In this document: one piece after another, positions 57,943 to 64,000 of the stretch
Position numbering within the stretch: the stretch's first letter is position 1
How the letters are laid out: every line of letters starts with the position of its first letter
Assembly (NCBI GenBank): GCA_020846745.1
Contig: JADLDI010000032.1
Coordinates: forward strand, 305,261 to 369,260
Source: Bryobacterales bacterium
Lineage (GTDB): Bacteria > Acidobacteriota > Terriglobia > Bryobacterales > Bryobacteraceae
Direction of reading: 5' to 3'
DNA: 64,000 nucleotides
Made by a program: the position numbers and the translations under genes
The notes under the pieces: generated by a model
The model's database searches: none
The model's input: only the letters and a program-made list of their open reading frames with translations
Told to the model about the DNA's origin: nothing

Positions 57943-58961
57943 ACAGCCGTTTCCTCGACGCCTGCCGGCGCCGGCCCACCGACGTTCGTCCTGTGTGGTT
58001 TATGCGCCAGGCCGGTCGGTATATGAAGCAGTACCGCGAAATCCGTGCCCATCACCACATACTCGAAATCTGCCGCCGCCCGGATCTCGCCGCCACCGTC
58101 ACGCTCCAACCCGTTGAGGCGCTCGACGTCGACGCTGCCATCATCTTTGCGGATCTGCTGCTACCTATCGAACCAATGGGCCTGAAGCTTGATTTCGTCG
58201 CCGGGGAAGGTCCGGTGATCGATAACCCGGTTCGCACGTCTTCCGACATTGACTCCCTGTCGATCTCCAACACCGACGAACTCGGTTACGTCGGTGAGGC
58301 GATCCAGATGACCGTGAAGGCCCTCGCCGGGCGCGTTCCCGTCATCGGCTTCGTGGGCGCCCCGTTCACCATGGCGAGCTACATGATCGAGGGCGGTCCG
58401 TCGCGTTCCTTTCTGAAAACAAAGCAGATGATGTACCGTGACGAGACCCTTTGGCGCCGCCTCATGGGCAAACTCGTCGACGTGCTCGGGCCCTATGCCC
58501 TGCTGCAGGTCGCCTCCGGCGCTCGCGCTATCCAGGTGTTCGATTCCTGGGTCGGCGCCCTCGGTTCCGACGACTACGTCCGCTACGTCGCTCCCTATTC
58601 CCGCGCCTTGATCGAACGTATTCGCACTTCCGGCGTACCTGTTATCCACTTTGGCACCGGCTGTTCCGGCTACTTCCGCGAACTCCACGCCGCCGGGGGC
58701 GACGTCCTTGGTGTCGACTGGCGCATTAACATCGATACCGCCTGGATGGACATTTCCTACCGCTCCGCTATCCAGGGCAACCTCGACCCGGCCGTCCTGT
58801 TCGCGCCCTTGCCCGAACTGAAACAACGCGTCCACGAGCTTCTCAAGCGTACGGGCACTCGCCCCGGTCATATCTTCAACCTCGGCCATGGCATCCTTCC
58901 GGAAACCCCGGTCGATCACGTCAAAGCCGTAGTCAATTTTGTCCGTGAGTTCCGGCCCTAA
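57939..58961 (+). CDS. hemE: Uroporphyrinogen III decarboxylase
   Basis: 340 residues from ATG 57939, in an ATGA overlap with apbE. The signature PVWFMRQAGRYMKQYREIR near residue 17 carries the substrate-binding Arg. Second signature GFVGAPFTMASYMIEGG near 135, and a GHIFNLGHGILPETP near the end. It makes coproporphyrinogen III in heme synthesis, which supports the many cytochromes encoded in the window. Confidence 0.97.
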   Translation: MNSRFLDACRRRPTDVRPVWFMRQAGRYMKQYREIRAHHHILEICRRPDLAATVTLQPVEALDVDAAIIFADLLLPIEPMGLKLDFVAGEGPVIDNPVRTSSDIDSLSISNTDELGYVGEAIQMTVKALAGRVPVIGFVGAPFTMASYMIEGGPSRSFLKTKQMMYRDETLWRRLMGKLVDVLGPYALLQVASGARAIQVFDSWVGALGSDDYVRYVAPYSRALIERIRTSGVPVIHFGTGCSGYFRELHAAGGDVLGVDWRINIDTAWMDISYRSAIQGNLDPAVLFAPLPELKQRVHELLKRTGTRPGHIFNLGHGILPETPVDHVKAVVNFVREFRP

Positions 58962-60285
58962 TCCGTTTGTCATCGGCGGTGGTATTTCTGGCCTAAGCGC
59001 CACATACTACCTCGAAAGATCCGGCATCACCGCTACGCTCGTCGAGCGTGCGCCTCGTCTCGGCGGCGTCATTACCACAGAAGTGGTAGAAGGATGCGTG
59101 ATTGAGGGCGGGCCCGACAGTTTCCTCGCCGCCAAGCCTTGGGCGATGGATCTGATTCGCGAACTCGGCCTCGACACTGACGTAATCGCTTCGAATGACG
59201 ACCGGCGCGTCACCTACATCTGGAAAGGTGGCCGCCTCGTTCCCCTTCCTGACGGGCTGATGATGATGGTGCCGACCAAGATCATGCCGGTCGCTGTATC
59301 GTCGCTGCTCGGCTGGGGCACGAAGATCAAAATGGGGCTCGAGTACTTCCATAAGCCCGGCGAAGGTGCAGGCCGCGACCGTTCCGTCGCCGATTTCGTC
59401 GCTGAACACTACGGGCAGGAAGCGGTCGACTACTTGGCGGAACCTCTGCTGGCCGGAGTATACGGCGGCGACCCAAGCCGCCTCTCCATCGTGAGCACCC
59501 TGCCCCGCTTCGCCGAAATGGAACAGCGCTTCGGCAGCCTGACGAGGGGTGTTTTGGCCGCTCGGCGTCAGACGAATAGTAATGGCAGCCCTGGTGGTGG
59601 TGCGCTCTTCAAAACTCTCAAAGGCGGCTTGGGCCAACTGGTGGATGCCATCCGCCCATTCGTAAAGCAGGTCCGTACAGCCAACGTTGAGGCGGTTGAG
59701 CGGGGCAGAATCCGAGTGGACGGCCAGTGGGCCGATGCCTCGCACGTGGTGCTGGCCTGCCCCGCCCACGAAGCCGCGCGCCTGGTATCCGGAGTGGACG
59801 CCCGCTTGGCCGAACTCCTGGCAGGCGTCGAGTACGCCTCCTCGATGACGGTCGCATTCGGCTATCGCCGCCAGAACCTCCACCATCCGCTCAATGGCTT
59901 TGGTTTCCTGGTGCCGAAACGCGAACGCAACGCCTTGGTCGCCTGCACCTGGGTCGGCACCAAGTTTCCATTCCGCGTTCCCGACAGCCACGCCGTCCTC
60001 CGCTGCTTTGCTCAAGACGGTGCGGACGTCGACGAACTCCGCCGCGACCTCGAACGCATCATGGGCTTCAAAGCGGAACCGGCGTTTACCAGAGTCTCCC
60101 GCTGGCCCCGCTCCATGGCCCAGTACACCGTTGGTCACGCTCAACGGGTCGAAGAGATCAAAACCCGTGTCGCCCGCCACCCCTGGCTGCATCTTGCGGG
60201 GAACGCTTACGAAGGCATCGGCATCCCCGACTGCATCCGCATGGGCCGCGATGCGGCCGCGAAGATCGCGAAGAGCGGACAGTGA
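58945..60285 (+). CDS. hemY: Protoporphyrinogen/coproporphyrinogen oxidase, HemY type
   Basis: 446 residues from GTG 58945 (TTG 58939 is an alternative); it overlaps hemE by 17 bases. FAD site FVIGGGISGLSATYYLERSG, then LGGVITTEVVEGCVIEGGPD. C-terminal LAGNAYEGIGIPDCIRMGRD is the family's second FAD motif. Oxygen-dependent late heme step; which porphyrinogen it uses cannot be read by eye. Its neighbour hemE supports the pathway. Confidence 0.94.
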   Translation: MSSGPNPFVIGGGISGLSATYYLERSGITATLVERAPRLGGVITTEVVEGCVIEGGPDSFLAAKPWAMDLIRELGLDTDVIASNDDRRVTYIWKGGRLVPLPDGLMMMVPTKIMPVAVSSLLGWGTKIKMGLEYFHKPGEGAGRDRSVADFVAEHYGQEAVDYLAEPLLAGVYGGDPSRLSIVSTLPRFAEMEQRFGSLTRGVLAARRQTNSNGSPGGGALFKTLKGGLGQLVDAIRPFVKQVRTANVEAVERGRIRVDGQWADASHVVLACPAHEAARLVSGVDARLAELLAGVEYASSMTVAFGYRRQNLHHPLNGFGFLVPKRERNALVACTWVGTKFPFRVPDSHAVLRCFAQDGADVDELRRDLERIMGFKAEPAFTRVSRWPRSMAQYTVGHAQRVEEIKTRVARHPWLHLAGNAYEGIGIPDCIRMGRDAAAKIAKSGQ

Positions 60286-60305
60286 GCGTCCTGCGAAGTT
60301 AATCC

Positions 60306-61931
60306 TTACTTTGCCCGGTAAGCCAGCTTCCCACCCACCCACGTTTCCGCGACCTTCACATTCCGGATCTCCGCGGGCGCGATCTTGGTAATATCCTGGT
60401 CGAGCACCACGAAATCCGCCAGGTACTTCGGCAGCAGCTTGCCTTTATAGCTCTCTTCGTAGGCTGCGTATGCCCCGCCGTACGTATACGCCCGTAAGGC
60501 CTCGTCTACTGTGATCTTCTGCTCCGGCACCCAGCCGTTGGGATGCTTGCCGTCGAGCGTTTGGCGTGTGACGGCCGCCCAGATTCCTTCCATGACGTTC
60601 GGAGGCGCCACGGACCAGTCGGACCCGAATGCCAGGACCACCTTCGCATCGAGCAGCGAGCGGAAGGCATACGACGTCTTGGCCCGCTCGGGACCGATCC
60701 GCTTCTCCGCCCATCGCCCGTCATCGGCCAAGTGGTAGGGCTGCATCGACGCAATCACGCCCAATTGCGCGAACCGCGGAATGTCTTCGGGCCGCAGATG
60801 CTGTGCGTGTTCGATGCGCGCGCGCTGCGCGCCGGGGCCGGCGAATTTCGCCACCCGCTCTAAAGTGTCGAGGACGAGTCTGTTCCCGCGGTCGCCGATC
60901 GCGTGAATGGCGACATGAAGGCCCAACATGTAGCTCACGGATGCACGGTCGTACAACTGCTCCGGCAATGTGACAATCAGGCCGCGATCGTTCGGTGCGT
61001 CCGTGTACGGTTGTTCAAACGCCGCGGTGTGCGAACCGAGTGAACCATCGACGAAGCCTTTGAGCAGCCCCCACCGAAGCCAACGGTCGCCGAGATTGCC
61101 GTTGTCCCGCAAAATCATCTGGTTCAATGTGCGGTGCTCAGCGAGTTGCGCGGCGGCGTACACGCGAAGTTTCAATTGATCGCTGAAGCCCTGAAAGGTT
61201 TGGACATCGGTGTACGAGCCCATGTGATGCGCGGTGGTGACGCCGAACGACAGTAGATGCTGCATGGCCAGTTCAATAGCCTTGCGGCGCTCGCCTTCAG
61301 TCGGGGCAGGCGCCAGATCGGCGATGAATTCCATGGCATTGTCTTTCAGGACGCCGGTTGGTTCCCCTTTCGCGTCCTTCACGATAGTTCCGCCGGGCAC
61401 TTCACGTGTTCGCGCGGAAACACCGGCAGCTTTCAGCGCCGCCGTATTGGCAAGGCCCATATGCCCGTCGAGCCGCGATACCCAAACCGGATTCTTCGGG
61501 GTGACCGCGTCGATCCACTCGCGGGCGGGTAGTTCGCCGCCCCAGTTCTCGTGATCCCAGTCGCCGCCGGTGATCCAAGCTCCAGGGGGAAGCCTGGCAG
61601 CGAACTGCGCGATGCGGTCGACAAACTCCTTCTTCGTCTTCGCGTCGCGTAACTGCACGCCCATTAGCCTGAATCCGCCACTGATAAGGTGTACGTGCGA
61701 GTCGGTGAAGCCGGGGACGATCAGCCTTCCTTTCGCATCGATCACCTGCGGTGCAGCTGCGCTTGGCGAAACATTCAACTGTGCCACCAAATCGTGCGAA
61801 ATGCCCATCGAATCGGCCCAGGGTATCCGCTGGTCGCCCGTCCAAATGCGGGCGTTGCGCACAATCAAATCGAGCGGCTGTGCAAACGCACCTGTAGCTA
61901 TCAAGAAAAGGAGGAGGTTTCTCACTAACAC
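60306..61931 (-). CDS. Secreted amidohydrolase (YtcJ-like, amidohydrolase_3)
   Basis: 541 residues from GTG 61931; GTG 61925 is possible. Signal peptide NLLLFLIATGAFAQ. Metal ligands HxH in FTDSHVHLISG near residue 78, His in HAIGDRGN near 340, RIEHAQHL near 375, and Asp in FGSDWSVAPP near 430. The substrate is unknown. Starts on the NIPSNAP stop, so the two are coupled. Confidence 0.9.
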   Translation of the reverse strand: MLVRNLLLFLIATGAFAQPLDLIVRNARIWTGDQRIPWADSMGISHDLVAQLNVSPSAAAPQVIDAKGRLIVPGFTDSHVHLISGGFRLMGVQLRDAKTKKEFVDRIAQFAARLPPGAWITGGDWDHENWGGELPAREWIDAVTPKNPVWVSRLDGHMGLANTAALKAAGVSARTREVPGGTIVKDAKGEPTGVLKDNAMEFIADLAPAPTEGERRKAIELAMQHLLSFGVTTAHHMGSYTDVQTFQGFSDQLKLRVYAAAQLAEHRTLNQMILRDNGNLGDRWLRWGLLKGFVDGSLGSHTAAFEQPYTDAPNDRGLIVTLPEQLYDRASVSYMLGLHVAIHAIGDRGNRLVLDTLERVAKFAGPGAQRARIEHAQHLRPEDIPRFAQLGVIASMQPYHLADDGRWAEKRIGPERAKTSYAFRSLLDAKVVLAFGSDWSVAPPNVMEGIWAAVTRQTLDGKHPNGWVPEQKITVDEALRAYTYGGAYAAYEESYKGKLLPKYLADFVVLDQDITKIAPAEIRNVKVAETWVGGKLAYRAK

Positions 61932-62312
61932 CTACTTCATCGGCGAATACGGCGTCACGTCCATGAACACCGATTCCGCCTTCTGCACGATCGGACCACT
62001 CGCTTCGGACTCACCCTTCACCTTCAGCCATTCCGGATCTTCGCGGAAAGCCTTCCACGACGCGTCCGCGGCCGCGCGGCTCTTATGCTTCAGTACATAG
62101 ATCAGTGTGTTCGACTTCTTCGGGTCATCCGTGGGCACCCAGTACATCATGTTCTTCATGCCATGCTTTTCGAACAGCTTGATGGTGTGATTCTTAAACC
62201 GGGCGTGCAAAACATCCAAGCGTCCCGGATGGGTGGTATATGTGCGTAGTTCGTAGACTTCGGCTTGCATCAGCGTTAGCGTAGCAAGCAGCAGGAGAAA
62301 GAGGCGAGCCAT
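61932..62312 (-). CDS. Secreted NIPSNAP-family protein
   Basis: 126 residues with a signal peptide (MARLFLLLLATLTLMQAEV). The NIPSNAP ferredoxin-like fold begins VYELRTYTTHPGRLDVLHAR and includes MYWVPTDDPKKSNTLIYVL. Function unknown. Adjacent genes are the coupled amidohydrolase downstream and the YdjC-like deacetylase 18 bases upstream. Confidence 0.88.
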   Translation of the reverse strand: MARLFLLLLATLTLMQAEVYELRTYTTHPGRLDVLHARFKNHTIKLFEKHGMKNMMYWVPTDDPKKSNTLIYVLKHKSRAAADASWKAFREDPEWLKVKGESEASGPIVQKAESVFMDVTPYSPMK

Positions 62313-62330
62313 AGCCTATAGGATAAGCGC

Positions 62331-63101
62331 TCAGGCGCTCGTCTGCTGCGTGTTGGCGGCGTTCGTCAGAACTTTGTAGGAAGTCAGCGCCACGCCCGCT
62401 TCCTCAATCGCCTTCTTCACCGCCGGCGACATCAGCGCCTCCAATTCGGTCTGACGCGACTGCTTCAATCGCGTCTTTGCTTTCGATAGCTCATCGCGGC
62501 AAAACCCGGGATGCACCATCAGCTCTGTCAACCCCTCGGGCAGCGCCTTGATCATCGATACCAACTCCGGCGTGTCCAGCTTTCCGGTCTGCCGGAATCC
62601 GGTGAAATGATCGGTCATGCGGCACCCGCCCGCCTGCAAAATCCGTACCGACCAATAGCCCGCATGAGGCAGCGGCCGCCTCACCCACGGGATGCCGTAC
62701 TGCTTCGACATCTTCACCACCGCTCGCGCCACCTTGGGCAACACGTGCGTGTGCTTGTGCGTGTCGATGTGCGTCGGCTTAATGCCCGCGTCCAGCACGC
62801 GGCGGATCTGTAAATCGAACTCGCGCTCGATATCCAGCGAATTGTCCCAGATCAATTGATAAGGTGAACCAGGCAACGCTTTCGCCGGACGGCTGAGCGC
62901 CCGCTCGCCAACCAGCACCAGATGAATTCCTACATCCAGCGAAGGGAAGTCCTTTGCGAGAAGAAGCGCCTGGTGGAACGCCCCACCTACCGCCATCATC
63001 GTCGCGGCCGTAAGAATCCCCTGCCGGTGCGCTTCGATGATCCCCTCATTCACATCGCGGGTGAACCCGAAGTCGTCGGCATTTACAATCAACTGTCGCA
63101 T
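62331..63101 (-). CDS. YdjC/ChbG-type carbohydrate deacetylase
   Basis: 256 residues from ATG 63101; the longer frame overlaps the RES gene. Motifs: LIVNADDFGFTRDVNEG (metal-ligand Asp, residues 3-19), DVGIHLVLVGE, and THIDTHKHTHVLP near 125. These enzymes remove acetyl groups from chitooligosaccharides or hopanoid sugars (HpnK-like). No hopanoid genes adjoin, so the substrate is open. Its start overlaps the RES gene end by 13 bases. Confidence 0.88.
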   Translation of the reverse strand: MRQLIVNADDFGFTRDVNEGIIEAHRQGILTAATMMAVGGAFHQALLLAKDFPSLDVGIHLVLVGERALSRPAKALPGSPYQLIWDNSLDIEREFDLQIRRVLDAGIKPTHIDTHKHTHVLPKVARAVVKMSKQYGIPWVRRPLPHAGYWSVRILQAGGCRMTDHFTGFRQTGKLDTPELVSMIKALPEGLTELMVHPGFCRDELSKAKTRLKQSRQTELEALMSPAVKKAIEEAGVALTSYKVLTNAANTQQTSA

Positions 63102-63553
63102 TCTGTCGCCTTTACCAGTGTGACCGATTGCCAGGGTCGTTGGTGAGAACCGAACATTGGTGCCGCGTCCGGGTGCAGAGGATTCAGCAGTAAGTTCCAG
63201 GTGGCGGGAACCAGCACGGACGGGACGATCAATAGGGCGGTCCGGCCGGCTGCGAGCCACTGATCGCCTGCCTTTCTTGTTCGCTCCAGGTCGAGCCGCC
63301 AGCCCGGTCCCAAGTCGCCGGTGGAAACCGGCTCGCGTGAAATGCTGTCAGGGACGTCGATCTCCAGGTAATGAAAGTTGGCGGGCGGGTCTTCAACGTC
63401 TACCTCCAGATGCACCAGCACCTCAACCAGCGCTGTCGCGGGATTTGGTGCGCAATAGACAACGGGCCGGCCGCGCGTGTGCCAGCGTCCCGATGCCCGG
63501 TATCCGCCAACTCCGTCTAGCGTCCGATGGTTGCTGATGCGCCAGACGGTCAA
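63089..63553 (-). CDS. RES-domain toxin
   Basis: 154 residues from TTG 63553, which overlaps the antitoxin's TGA by 2 bases; earlier starts have no similarity. Core motifs: VWRISNHR at the N-terminus, GYRASGRWHTRGRPVVYCA with the R...S-G-x-W-H-x-x-G signature and TALVEVLVHLE with the Glu. RES toxins of RES-Xre systems consume NAD+. Complete in length. Confidence 0.88.
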   Translation of the reverse strand: MTVWRISNHRTLDGVGGYRASGRWHTRGRPVVYCAPNPATALVEVLVHLEVDVEDPPANFHYLEIDVPDSISREPVSTGDLGPGWRLDLERTRKAGDQWLAAGRTALLIVPSVLVPATWNLLLNPLHPDAAPMFGSHQRPWQSVTLVKATECDS

Positions 63554-63732
63554 GCAAACATCCCGTAATCGATGCGCGCGAGCATCTCCTCCACCACGCG
63601 CGCGCCGACATCGGTGGCCAGCATCGCAAGGGGTGTCCTGCCGCCCAACTGCCGCATCGGGCGGCGCAACCATCGCCACGACTTCTCTACGTCGCCAAAC
63701 ACCTGCTCAGCGGTGGCGGCGATGCGCGCCAC
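63550..63732 (-). CDS. MbcA/ParS-type antitoxin, N-terminally truncated
   Basis: 60 residues from GTG 63732, the first usable start. The conserved toxin-binding domain reads ATAEQVFGDVEKSWRWLRRP, then LGGRTPLAMLATDVG and the family-typical end ARIDYGMFA. In the same frame similarity seems to continue upstream to about 63789 (EESDRAVRVARI), but no ATG, GTG or TTG occurs before a TGA at 63823-63825, and the helix-turn-helix typical of RES-Xre partners is missing. Either an ATT start is used or the gene has lost its 5' end. Confidence 0.65.
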   Translation of the reverse strand: MARIAATAEQVFGDVEKSWRWLRRPMRQLGGRTPLAMLATDVGARVVEEMLARIDYGMFA

Positions 63733-63873
63733 ACGAACCGCGCGGTCCGACTCTTCGCGAATTTGCCAGATCTCCGCAGAAGGTGCACCGAGTAGGTGAA
63801 TTCGTTTCGCAGTATGCTGATTTCAAATAACTTAGGAGTTAGAAGCAAGAAGTCAGGAGACAGAAGGTGACGA

Positions 63874-64000
63874 CTACGCGGCGTTGTTGAGGATGGGGGG
63901 CGCGTTGACGCCGCAGCAGCGCTTGTACTTTTGGCCGGAGCCGCAGGGGCAGGGGGTGTTGCGGCCGACTTGCGGAGGCTGTGGGGGTTTCGTCTCGCAA
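63874..64000 (-). CDS. C-terminal end of a SecA or SEC-C-domain protein (partial)
   Basis: Only the last 41 codons lie in the window; the gene runs off the right edge. They encode the zinc-binding SEC-C motif [14 protein letters not shown] preceded by VGRNT, then a short tail ending at TAG 63876-63874. The motif closes SecA in many bacteria (there usually C-x-C-x8-C-H), and also stands in other SEC-C proteins; the CysCys form slightly favours the latter. Confidence 0.75.
   Translation of the reverse strand, partial: CETKPPQPPQVGRNTPCPCGSGQKYKRCCGVNAPPILNNAA

Noticed and set aside
58993..60342. 449-residue minus-strand frame opposite hemY
   Set aside because: Antisense to a complete HemY with both FAD motifs; no family features.

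Overview
The window reads as a chromosomal segment of an aerobic, GC-rich soil-type Acidobacteriota, most like Bryobacterales/Solibacteraceae. The grounds are the Planctomycete/Acidobacteria-style secreted gene families (DUF1549/DUF1553 plus DUF1501, a PVC-type heme-binding protein, gluconate-2-dehydrogenase subunit 3 with a GMC oxidoreductase), a bacillithiol gene (bshA), and many GTG/TTG starts. This placement is inference from gene content. I see no insertion sequence, prophage, CRISPR array or rRNA gene.

Layout. 0.1-3 kb: a four-gene thiocarboxylate cysteine-synthesis operon (cysM, JAMM protease, cysO, moeZ). 3-12.7 kb: ftsK-uppP with a strong terminator, pyruvate kinase, an HU-like gene coupled to an HU-TIR fusion, a TPR lipid/periplasmic-type protein, uvrC and an unknown helical protein. 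12.8-16.8 kb: bshA, a beta-propeller lipoprotein, a soluble histidine kinase and an exported methyltransferase in one overlapping minus-strand run, then thiD. 16.8-29 kb: one minus-strand respiratory operon. In transcription order it encodes an Rrf2 regulator, a GltD-like FAD/Fe-S oxidoreductase, a Rieske protein, a fused cytochrome b, a seven-heme cytochrome c, the alpha, beta and heme-b gamma subunits of a type II DMSO-reductase-family enzyme (nitrite oxidoreductase/nitrate reductase-like), and a TorD/NarJ-like chaperone. Nearly all its genes overlap or abut, and a near-consensus sigma-70 promoter with a palindrome over the -10 lies upstream.

29-46 kb: secreted and degradative functions (M28 peptidase, DUF1549/DUF1501 pair, Hpt protein, esterases, SDR, PQQ-like propeller with EF-hands, PVC-type heme protein, CBM9-like protein), a tRNA-Leu(CAA), an HpcH/HpaI aldolase, and a small zinc/CbiX/flavin-reductase operon. 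47-51 kb: VapBC and MntA-HepT toxin-antitoxin pairs flanking a GMC oxidoreductase pair. 51-60.3 kb: the conserved rimP-nusA-infB-DUF503-rbfA translation operon running into apbE-hemE-hemY. 60.3-64 kb: an amidohydrolase, NIPSNAP and YdjC/ChbG deacetylase, a RES toxin with an antitoxin that seems to lack its N-terminus, and the C-terminal end of a SEC-C/SecA-type gene cut by the window edge.

The two most interesting items are the HU-like/HU-TIR pair (8.47-9.28 kb), a possible DNA-associated TIR NADase system, and the respiratory operon, whose organisation predicts an outward-facing nitrate/nitrite-type molybdoenzyme coupled to a Rieske/cytochrome b complex. No database search was possible; all functions are read from motifs in the translated sequence.
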